Shown: piece after piece, positions 15,789-22,278 of the stretch
How the letters are laid out: the number at the start of each line of letters is the position of its first letter
Position numbering within the stretch: position 1 is the first letter of the stretch
Assembly: GCA_028292745.1 (NCBI GenBank)
Contig: JAQGLT010000096.1
Location: 1-40,491 of the forward strand
Reading direction: 5' to 3'
DNA: 40,491 nucleotides
From: Polaromonas sp.
Lineage (GTDB): Bacteria > Pseudomonadota > Gammaproteobacteria > Burkholderiales > Burkholderiaceae_C
Notes under the pieces: model-generated
Seen by the model: the letters and a program-made list of their open reading frames with translations, nothing else
The model's database searches: none
What the model was told of the DNA's origin: nothing
Program-made: the position numbers and the translations under genes

Positions 15789-16667
15789 GTGTCCGACCGT
15801 TTTGCCGTTCTGCCCCAATACCTGCTGCCCAAGCAGGCGCTGACCCATTTCGCCGGCTTTGTCGCGTCGCGCGAGCGCGGCTGGGTGACCACCGAAATCA
15901 TCCGCCGCTTTGTTGCCAAGTACCGGGTCAACATGGACGAGGCGGCGAATTCCGATATCGCCAGCTACCTCACGTTCAACGACTTTTTCACCCGCGCCCT
16001 CAAGCCCGGCGCCCGGCCGCTGGCGAGCGCCGACCTGGTCTGCCCGGTCGATGGCGCCATCAGCCAGTTCGGCCGCATCGAGCATGACCAGCTGATCCAG
16101 GCCAAGGGCCACACCTACTCCACCACGGCCATGGTCGGCGGCGACCAGGCATTGGCCGCGCAGTACCTGAACGGCAGCTTTGCCACGCTCTACCTGAGCC
16201 CCAGGGACTACCACCGCATCCACATGCCGTGCGACGGGCGCCTGGCGCGGATGGTCTACGTGCCCGGCGACCTGTTCTCGGTCAATCCGGTCACCGCGCG
16301 CGGCGTGCCGGGCCTGTTCGCACGCAACGAGCGGGTGGTCTGCGTGTTCGAGTCGGCGCGCGGGCCGTTCGTGCTGGCGCTGGTCGGCGCCACCATCGTC
16401 GGCAGCATGGCGACCGTCTGGCACGGCGTCGTCAACCCACAGCGCGGCAAGGGGGTGCGCCAGTGGGACTACCCGGCGTCGCCGGACAAGCCCGAGGACG
16501 CGATTTTCCTGAAGCAGGGCGAGGAAATGGGCCGCTTCCTGCTGGGCTCGACCGTGGTCATGCTGTTTCCCGAAGCGCCGCTGCGCTTCAATGCCGACTG
16601 GGTGCCGGGCCGGGCCGTGCGGCTGGGCGAGGCCATGGCGGCCTACGCGGTGCCTGCGCAGGCGTGA
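15789..16667 (+). CDS. psd: Phosphatidylserine decarboxylase
   Basis: Makes phosphatidylethanolamine from phosphatidylserine at the inner membrane, using a pyruvoyl group created by self-cleavage. The 292-residue proenzyme has the cleavage motif LGST (residues 252-255, Ser254 becoming the pyruvoyl), the FNDFFTRALKPGARP block, the VCPVDGAIS aspartate of the self-processing triad, and the YHRIHMPCDG histidines. The length fits the type I bacterial enzyme. The start is GTG at 15789 (SDRFAVLPQYLLPKQ), with only a weak GCGAG before it; a TATAGA at 15752-15757 could be its -10 box but lacks a matching -35. No pssA lies nearby. The gene stands alone between the copper locus and a small basic protein. 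Confidence 0.95.
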   Translation: MSDRFAVLPQYLLPKQALTHFAGFVASRERGWVTTEIIRRFVAKYRVNMDEAANSDIASYLTFNDFFTRALKPGARPLASADLVCPVDGAISQFGRIEHDQLIQAKGHTYSTTAMVGGDQALAAQYLNGSFATLYLSPRDYHRIHMPCDGRLARMVYVPGDLFSVNPVTARGVPGLFARNERVVCVFESARGPFVLALVGATIVGSMATVWHGVVNPQRGKGVRQWDYPASPDKPEDAIFLKQGEEMGRFLLGSTVVMLFPEAPLRFNADWVPGRAVRLGEAMAAYAVPAQA

Positions 16668-16795
16668 CAGCCCGCGAAGATCCCGCTGGCCGCATACCCC
16701 ACTGCCCCGATTCCCACAGCCGTTTGCGCCTTGCGCCGACCTGGCGTTCACCGGCCCCGGCGTAATTTAAAGTCCCGCCACCCAAAGGAGCCGTC

Positions 16796-17104
16796 ATGCC
16801 ACGTGGAGACAAATCCGCCTATACCGACAAGCAAAAGCGCCAGGCCGAGCACATTGAAGAGGGCTACGAGAAACGCGGCGTCGCCAAGGAAGAAGCCGAA
16901 GCCCGGGCCTGGGCCACGGTGAACAAGGAAACCGGCGGCGGAAAGAAAAGCGGTTCTGGCCGGGGCAAGGCCATGGACACCAGCCCCTCGAAAAAAGGCG
17001 GACGTGCCGGTGGCGCCGCCGCCGCCGCGCGCACGCCCGAGGAACGCTCGGCCTCGGCCAAAAAAGGCGCGGCCACCCGCAAGAGGAATGCCGAGAAAAG
17101 CTGA
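16796..17104 (+). CDS. Small basic KGG-type protein of unknown function
   Basis: A 102-residue hydrophilic, strongly charged protein. The N-terminal half (DKSAYTDKQKRQAEHIEEGY followed by KRGVAKEEAEARAWATVNK) looks like a short helical domain. The C-terminal half is low complexity, rich in Lys, Gly, Ala and Arg (KKSGSGRGK, SKKGGRAGGAAAAARTPEER, KKGAATRKR). Similar proteins are often annotated as plasmid stabilisation or histone-like proteins; I know of no solid function. The lysine-rich tail suggests nucleic acid binding. The ATG at 16796 follows AAGGAG with good spacing. There is no toxin partner next to it and no other sign of plasmid origin. It appears to be a single-gene unit between psd and the M20 peptidase. 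Confidence 0.75.
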   Translation: MPRGDKSAYTDKQKRQAEHIEEGYEKRGVAKEEAEARAWATVNKETGGGKKSGSGRGKAMDTSPSKKGGRAGGAAAAARTPEERSASAKKGAATRKRNAEKS

Positions 17105-17118
17105 GCAAAAGCTGGGCA

Positions 17119-17223
17119 TCAGGGCTTGAGCAGGTGGTCGCGGTGCCCGGCCTGCGGGCCACGGGGCCAGACGCTGCGGGCGTTGATGGTTTCGCCGCCC
17201 TGGGCACCATTCCGCCCCGTCAC
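17119..17223 (-). pseudogene. Possible C-terminal gene remnant or small ORF
   Basis: On the minus strand between the small basic protein gene and the M20 peptidase there is an open frame of 34 codons from a GTG at 17223, open to an in-frame stop near 17262. It ends in ...RSVWPRGPQAGHRDHLLKP and a TGA. The codons have the strong G/C third-position bias of real genes here, and the peptide has a natural composition. It has no good start or ribosome-binding site. I do not recognise the family. It could be the tail of a gene whose beginning was lost when the neighbouring gene arrived, or chance. Confidence 0.25.
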
Positions 17224-17282
17224 AGGGTCATTCGCACAGGCGTAAAGTCGTTCCTTGCACCCAACTCATTTCGGAGCCCGCC

Positions 17283-18758
17283 ATGAACGCCCCCCTGCAC
17301 CGCGAAATTCCCGCCAGCATCCTCGACGCCGCCCAGGCGTTGTCCCAGGTCACCGCCCAGTGGGATGGCGACATCGTGCAGCAGCTCAGCGATTACATCG
17401 CCATTCCCGCTAAATCGCCGACCTTCGACCCCGACTGGGCAAAGCACGGCCACATCGACACCGTGATGCGCCATGCCGCCAGCTGGGTCGAGGCGCAGAA
17501 GGTCGAGGGCTTGACGCTGGAAGTGGTGCGGCTCGAAGGACGCACGCCGGTGCTGTTCTTTGAAATTCCGGCCACCCGCGCCGATTCGACCCAAACGGTC
17601 CTGATGTACGGCCACCTCGACAAGCAGCCCGAGTTCACCGGCTGGCGCAATGACCTCAGTCCCTGGGCCGCCACCTACGAGGACGGCAAGCTCTACGGCC
17701 GGGGCGGCGCCGACGATGGCTATGCGGTGTATGCCAGCATCGCCGCTGTACAGGCCTTGAAAGCCCAGAACGTCCCGCATCCGCGCATTGTCGGCCTGAT
17801 CGAGACCTGCGAGGAAAGCGGCTCCTACGACCTTTTGCCTTATGTCAATGCGCTCAAGGACCGGCTGGGCGAAGTGGCGCTGGTGGTGTGCCTGGACTCG
17901 GGCGCGGGCAACTACGACCAGCTGTGGCTGACCACCAGCCTGCGCGGCAACGCGGCCGGCGTGCTCAAGGTCGAAATTTTGACCGAGGGCGTGCATTCGG
18001 GCGACGCCAGCGGCCTGGTGCCGTCGAGCTTTCGCATCATGCGCCAGGTGCTCGACCGGCTCGAAGACAGCAAGACCGGCCGCCTGCTGCCGCAGAGCTT
18101 TCATTGCGAGGTGCCGCCCGACCGGCTGGCGCAGGCGCGGGCCACGGCGGCCATCCTGGGCGACGAAATCTACAAGCGCTTCCCGTGGGCGCATTACGAC
18201 TGCGAGGGCGCCACCACCTTCGCGCTGCCGACCACCACCGACCCGGTCGAGGCGCTGCTCAACCGCACCTGGCGGCCTACGCTGAGCGTGACCGGCGCCG
18301 AGGGCTTTCCGTCGTTCCGCGACGCCGGCAACGTGCTGCGGCCCTACACCGCCTTCAAGCTGTCGCTGCGCTTTCCGCCGCTGATCGACGCCTCGGTCGC
18401 GGTGCAGGAGTTGAAAAGCCTGCTCGAAGACAACGCGCCGTACCAGGCCAAGGTGACCTTTGAAAGCAACGGCGGCGCGACCGGCTGGAACGCGCCCGGC
18501 ACGGTGCCGTGGTTTGAAAACGCGCTGGACGCGGCGTCGCAGCGCTTCTTCGGCGCGCCCTGCGGCACGATTGGCCAGGGCGGCACGATACCGCTGATGG
18601 GCATGCTCAGCAAAGGGTTTCCGAAGGCGCAGATGATGGTCTGCGGCGTGCTCGGCCCCAAGAGCAATGCCCACGGGCCGAATGAGTTCCTGCATGTGCC
18701 GTATGCCAAGAAGCTGACGGCGGCGGTGGCGCAGGTGATCGCCAGCGTGCCGGGCTGA
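17283..18758 (+). CDS. M20-family metallopeptidase (dipeptidase-like)
   Basis: A 491-residue di-zinc exopeptidase of family M20, the group that includes carnosinases and the yeast Cys-Gly dipeptidase. Metal and catalytic motifs appear in order: MYGHLDKQPEFTGW (His and catalytic Asp), GRGGADDGYAVYASIAAVQA (bridging Asp), ETCEESGS (general base Glu and ligand Glu), VVCLDSGAG (Asp), and the last histidine in NAHGPNEFLHVPYAKKL. An insertion of about 200 residues between them is the lid/dimerisation domain. There is no signal peptide, so it is cytoplasmic. The ATG at 17283 has CGGAG upstream. The substrate is probably a dipeptide or N-acyl amino acid but cannot be read from sequence. It is not in an operon: an AGCTAT repeat follows and the next gene is convergent. 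Confidence 0.9.
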   Translation: MNAPLHREIPASILDAAQALSQVTAQWDGDIVQQLSDYIAIPAKSPTFDPDWAKHGHIDTVMRHAASWVEAQKVEGLTLEVVRLEGRTPVLFFEIPATRADSTQTVLMYGHLDKQPEFTGWRNDLSPWAATYEDGKLYGRGGADDGYAVYASIAAVQALKAQNVPHPRIVGLIETCEESGSYDLLPYVNALKDRLGEVALVVCLDSGAGNYDQLWLTTSLRGNAAGVLKVEILTEGVHSGDASGLVPSSFRIMRQVLDRLEDSKTGRLLPQSFHCEVPPDRLAQARATAAILGDEIYKRFPWAHYDCEGATTFALPTTTDPVEALLNRTWRPTLSVTGAEGFPSFRDAGNVLRPYTAFKLSLRFPPLIDASVAVQELKSLLEDNAPYQAKVTFESNGGATGWNAPGTVPWFENALDAASQRFFGAPCGTIGQGGTIPLMGMLSKGFPKAQMMVCGVLGPKSNAHGPNEFLHVPYAKKLTAAVAQVIASVPG

Positions 18759-18776
18759 AACCCGCGGACGACAGGC

Positions 18777-18852
18777 AGTTTATGAATGAAATAAGCCTCT
18801 GGCGCAGGCGGCGCATGCGCGGGTAGCTATGAAAAGCATAGCAAATGCTGTG
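18777..18852 (-). repeat. AGCTAT/ATAGC-family repeat
   Basis: It includes AGCTATGAAAAGCATAGCAA (from 18836), a GCTAT...ATAGC dyad, preceded by GGCGCAGGCGGCGCATGCGC. It lies directly after the M20 peptidase gene in the convergent gap. Confidence 0.55.
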
Positions 18853-18906
18853 CGTTCAGGCTTGGCGCTGCGCTGGCGCCAGGCCATCGCCCCGGACTTG
18901 GTGATG

Positions 18907-18937
18907 GCCGCCCCAGAAAAAGCAAGGGTGGGGCGGC
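18907..18937. terminator. Hairpin between convergent genes
   Basis: GCCGCCCC (18907-18914) pairs perfectly with GGGGCGGC (18930-18937) across a 15-nt loop. It lies between the convergent M20 peptidase and Bug-protein genes, so it could serve either side, but no T-tract follows on either strand. Confidence 0.35.
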
Positions 18938-18965
18938 GGGGTCCGGGTGCGTGAGGCGGCGGGGG

Positions 18966-19961
18966 TTACGCGCCGTCGGGCTTGATCTGGGCGCGGGCGA
19001 TCACGGCCTTCCAGCGCGCCTGCTCGGTCTTGATGAAGGCGTCGAACTCCGCGCCCGTGTTGCCCACGGCCAGCGCGGTTTCCTGGCTCAGTTTTTCCCT
19101 GACCTGGTCGCTGCGCGCGGCCTTGATCGCTTCGGCCTCCAGCTTGGCGATGTTCGCCTTGGGCCACTTGCTCGGCGCCATCAGCCCGTACCACTGCGTC
19201 ATCTCGAAGCCCTTGTAGCCTTGCTCGGCGACCGTCGGAACGTCGGGCAGCTGCGGCAGGCGCTGCGCCGTGCCGGTGGCAATGCAGCGCAGCTTGCCGG
19301 ACTTGATGAAGGCCAGCAGGGCCGGCGCGCCCACCGAGGCGGCCTGCAGGCGTCCGCCCATCAGGTCGGTCAGCATCGGGCCGGTGCCGCGGTAGGGCAC
19401 ATGCACCATGAAGGTCTCGCTCACCATCTTCAGATACTCGAAGGCCAGGTGGCCGGCGCTGCCGTTGCCGGCCGAGCCGTAGTTCAGCTGGCCCGGCTTG
19501 GTCTTGGCGTAGGCGATGAATTCCTTGAGGTTTTTCACCGGCAGGTCGGGATGCACCACATACAGGCTGGGCACCTTGGAGACCAGCGTGATCGGCACGA
19601 ACTCCTTGGCGGCGTCGTAGGGCAGCTTGGGGAAAATGTAGGGGTTGACGGCCAGGGTGCCGATGTGCCCCAGGATCAGGGTGTGGTCGTCGGTGCTGTT
19701 GGCGACTTCCTGCATCGCGATGTTGCCGGCGGCGCCGGGCTTGTTCTCGACGAACACGTTCTGGCCAATGGTCTTGGCCATCTCGCTGGCGATGGCGCGG
19801 GCGACGATCTCGGAGCTGCCGCCCGGGGCGAAGGGCACGACCAGCCGCAGCGGCTTGCTCGGCCACGCCGCCTGGGCATGGCCCTGGGGCAGCCACAGGC
19901 CCATGCCGGCAGCGGCGCCGACCTTGATCAGGTCGCGGCGCTTGAGGGTTGATTCATTCAT
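18966..19961 (-). CDS. Bug-family tripartite tricarboxylate transporter substrate-binding protein
   Basis: A 331-residue periplasmic solute receptor of the TctC/Bug family. The mature part starts AAWPSKPLRLVVPFAPGGSS, the universal family opening, followed by NKPGAAGNIA and the PYRGTGPMLTDLMGG ligand-loop block. The signal peptide contains KRRDLIKVGAAAGMG, a twin-arginine-like motif, so export may use the Tat route, which occurs in part of this family. I chose the ATG at 19959-19961 because GGAGA precedes it at 5 nt; a start six codons upstream is less likely. No TctA/TctB membrane partners are next to it, as is usual for the many orphan Bug proteins of Comamonadaceae and Bordetella. The ligand (a carboxylate or aromatic acid) cannot be predicted. 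Confidence 0.92.
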   Translation of the reverse strand: MNESTLKRRDLIKVGAAAGMGLWLPQGHAQAAWPSKPLRLVVPFAPGGSSEIVARAIASEMAKTIGQNVFVENKPGAAGNIAMQEVANSTDDHTLILGHIGTLAVNPYIFPKLPYDAAKEFVPITLVSKVPSLYVVHPDLPVKNLKEFIAYAKTKPGQLNYGSAGNGSAGHLAFEYLKMVSETFMVHVPYRGTGPMLTDLMGGRLQAASVGAPALLAFIKSGKLRCIATGTAQRLPQLPDVPTVAEQGYKGFEMTQWYGLMAPSKWPKANIAKLEAEAIKAARSDQVREKLSQETALAVGNTGAEFDAFIKTEQARWKAVIARAQIKPDGA

Positions 19962-20127
19962 AGTGTCTCCATCAATCAATTAATAACTTGTAAAAACTTC
20001 TCCGACCGACAGATTGCCATGGGCGCGGAGCGGGTAGTTTACTCAACCAAAATGGCGCCTCGCCCCGGCTGCGGCGCCATGGCCGTGTCTTTTCGACCCC
20101 TGCAGCCCGCTGCCCAGCGCCGGCTGG

Positions 20128-20146
20128 ATTCCCGCTTCGCGGGAAT
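20128..20146. repeat. Short palindromic repeat ATTCCCGC-TTC-GCGGGAAT
   Basis: A perfect 8-bp inverted repeat with a 3-nt loop in the gap between rsmE and the Bug-protein gene. It resembles the widely distributed ATTCCC...GGGAAT elements of betaproteobacteria (dRS3-like in Neisseria). Only one copy is present in this window, so the family assignment is by recall. Confidence 0.5.
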
Positions 20147-20227
20147 GACACGGGGATCAACGGCTGACGCACCTGCCTGATCAGGTAAAAGTAGCCGAAG
20201 CGCAGGCCGCCAGCGTGTGAACAGCCA

Positions 20228-21001
20228 TTAAGAACAGAGCAAGGCGGCCAGCACCGCCAGCGGCGCGGTTTCCGCCCGCAGCACGCGCGGCCCCAGCGTG
20301 ACCGGGCTGAAACCGCAGGCGATGGCGGCGGCTTCCTCGGCCGGGCTCAGGCCGCCCTCCGGGCCGTTCAGGAAAGTCAGGGCGCCGCCTGGCGCGGTGC
20401 CGGCGACCGCCTGGCCCAGCGGCCGGCTGCCGTCCCGCAGCGACAGCAGCAGGCACGTGCCGGCGCCAGGGTCGTCGGCTGTGGCGCTGGCCGCCGCGCC
20501 TTTTTTCAGCCAGTCGGCCAGCGTCGCCACCTCATGCACCAGCGGCACCCGGTTGCGCCCGCACTGCTCGCAGGCGGCCACCGCGATGCCGCGCCAGTGC
20601 GCCACCTTCTTGTCGGCGCGATCGGCTTTCAGGCGCAGCACGCTGCGCTCGCTCATCACCGGCCGGATGCTGGCCGCGCCCAGCTCGGTGGCCTTCTCGA
20701 CCAGCCAGTCCATGCGGTCGTTGGCCGGCATGGCGACCACCAGGTGCAGGGCGCGGGCTGCCTCGCGGGCGGTGGCCTTGTACGCGCCGATGGTCACGTC
20801 CACCTCGCTGCGTCCCATGCGCGTGACCGTGGCCTCGAACTCGCCTTCGCTGCCCGGCCGGCCGTCGCCGCGTCCGTTGAAGAGCAGGATGCGTTCGCCC
20901 GGCTGCAGGCGCAGCACCTGCACATGGCGGGCGGCCTGCTCGGGCAGGCCCAGGGTCGTGCCGCTGGCCAGCGCCACATCGGCGTGGAAACGGGCGCTCA
21001 C
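20228..21001 (-). CDS. rsmE: 16S rRNA (uracil-1498-N3)-methyltransferase RsmE
   Basis: SPOUT-class methyltransferase that modifies U1498 of 16S rRNA with SAM. The 257-residue protein has the N-terminal PUA-like domain (residues 1-75, HVQVLRLQPGERILLFNGRG) and the trefoil-knot domain with DWLVEKATELGAASIRP, the SAM loop FLNGPEGGLSPAEE and the knot LGPRVLRAETAPLAVLAAL. The start is GTG at 20999-21001 (SARFHADVALASG), with no strong ribosome-binding site. It lies on the same strand as amgK, 91 bp downstream, and between them is an AGCTAT-family repeat whose end makes the amgK stop codon. It may be transcribed with amgK, although the functions are unrelated. Confidence 0.94.
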   Translation of the reverse strand: MSARFHADVALASGTTLGLPEQAARHVQVLRLQPGERILLFNGRGDGRPGSEGEFEATVTRMGRSEVDVTIGAYKATAREAARALHLVVAMPANDRMDWLVEKATELGAASIRPVMSERSVLRLKADRADKKVAHWRGIAVAACEQCGRNRVPLVHEVATLADWLKKGAAASATADDPGAGTCLLLSLRDGSRPLGQAVAGTAPGGALTFLNGPEGGLSPAEEAAAIACGFSPVTLGPRVLRAETAPLAVLAALLCS

Positions 21002-21036
21002 GGCGTTTCAGCCGGTGGGTGAAGCCTCAATTTCAC

Positions 21037-21098
21037 TATTAAAAAAATAGCATAATACACAGGCGCAGCATGCGCTAGAGGCCGATTTGGCTTCAAAA
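21037..21098 (+). repeat. AGCTAT/ATAGC-family repeat reaching into the amgK stop codon
   Basis: AAAAAAATAGCATAATACAC, then GCAGCATGCGCTAGAGGCCG, then ATTTGGCTTCAAAA. The terminal CTTCAAAA overlaps the amgK 3' end, and the TCA at 21093-21095 is the complement of its TGA stop. Confidence 0.55.
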
Positions 21099-22175
21099 CG
21101 TGTACCCGACGCGGGTTTCGTTGCCCTCGATCTCGTCGAGCAGCACCATCAGCGGCCCGAGCTGGCGGTATCTGGCGGCAGTGCTGCGGGCGTATTTGAT
21201 GAAGCGCGGCGTGTCGGCCAGGTATCTGGGCTTGCCGTCGCGTAGCGTCAGCCGCGCAAAGATGCCCAGCACCTTCAGGTGGCGCTGCAGGCCCATCCAT
21301 TCGACGGCGCGGTAGAACTCGCCGAAGTCGTCGCCCACCGGCAGCCCGGCCTTGCGGGCCTTTTGCCAGTAGCGCACCGTGATGTCGAGCACGAACTCCT
21401 CCTCCCAGCTGAGGAAGGCGTCGCGCATCAGGCTGGCAATGTCGTAGGTGACCGGGCCATAGACCGCATCCTGGAAGTCCAGCACGCCCATGTCGCCGTT
21501 GCGGTCCACCATCAGGTTGCGCGGCATGAAGTCGCGGTGCACATAAACCCGCGCCGCGCCCAGCGACTGCAGATTGTTCGCCTTGATCTGCTCGAAGATC
21601 GGGTCCAGCCGGCCCATCAGGCCGGCGTCGATGGCGAAGTCGCGGTGCCGGCCCACGTACCAGTCGGGAAACAGCGCCAGCTCGCGCGACAGCAGCGCGT
21701 CGTCGTAAGGCGGCAGCACGCCGGGCCGGGAGGCCAGCTGCCAGCGCACCAGCAGGTCGATGGCCTGCATGTAGAGGTCGAAATGCGCCGGCGTCGGTTC
21801 GGCCGTGGCCAGCACGGCGGCGGGCGGCGCGATCACGTCGAGCATCGTGCGCGCGCCCAGGTCGCTCAGCAGCATGAAGCCCAGCGGCGCATCCCAGGCC
21901 AGCACGCGCGGCGCGTTTAGGCCGGCATCGGCCATCAGGCCGGCGACTTTCACGAAAGGCCCGCAATCTTCCTGGGCCGGGGGCGCATCCATGATGATGC
22001 AGCTTGCCGCGCCGCCCGCCGCATCCACCCGGAAGTAGCGGCGAAAGCTGGCATCGGCCGATGCCAGCCGGACGGTCCCGGTTTGCAGGCCGTGCGCGGG
22101 CGCCACGGCGGCCAGCCACTGGGCAAAGGCGCTGGCACGCAGGGGGTCGAGCCAGTCGGGAGAGGAAGCGGTCAT
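21093..22175 (-). CDS. amgK: AmgK-like N-acetylmuramate/N-acetylglucosamine 1-kinase
   Basis: A 360-residue aminoglycoside-phosphotransferase-fold kinase. The catalytic loop is VYVHRDFMPRNLMVD (Asp215 as base, Asn220) and the metal-binding aspartate is in VLDFQDAVYG (Asp233). The N-lobe contains DASFRRYFRV in the position of a glycine-rich loop and the hinge MLLSDLG. In Pseudomonas putida, AmgK phosphorylates MurNAc and GlcNAc at the anomeric carbon for peptidoglycan recycling and is encoded beside lptD-surA; the same divergent arrangement with lptD is seen here, supporting the call. Its usual partner, the uridylyltransferase MurU, is not next to it: the 3' neighbour is rsmE. The ATG at 22173-22175 is the first start compatible with the family. 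The stop codon lies within a dispersed repeat. Confidence 0.85.
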   Translation of the reverse strand: MTASSPDWLDPLRASAFAQWLAAVAPAHGLQTGTVRLASADASFRRYFRVDAAGGAASCIIMDAPPAQEDCGPFVKVAGLMADAGLNAPRVLAWDAPLGFMLLSDLGARTMLDVIAPPAAVLATAEPTPAHFDLYMQAIDLLVRWQLASRPGVLPPYDDALLSRELALFPDWYVGRHRDFAIDAGLMGRLDPIFEQIKANNLQSLGAARVYVHRDFMPRNLMVDRNGDMGVLDFQDAVYGPVTYDIASLMRDAFLSWEEEFVLDITVRYWQKARKAGLPVGDDFGEFYRAVEWMGLQRHLKVLGIFARLTLRDGKPRYLADTPRFIKYARSTAARYRQLGPLMVLLDEIEGNETRVGYTF

Positions 22176-22278
22176 GTTTTTCGGAGCCCTTGGTCAGTGC
22201 GGCAGCCCGGCGGAGGCGGGCAGGAGGGTCATGGATAATCGGGCCTGATTTTACAAACGGGTTTATCTCATACAAACG

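Noticed and set aside
16794-17210. A 138-codon minus-strand frame opposite the small basic protein
   Set aside because: It covers the basic protein antisense and begins in the gap without a ribosome-binding site; the gene-like tail noted at 17119-17223 is in a different frame.
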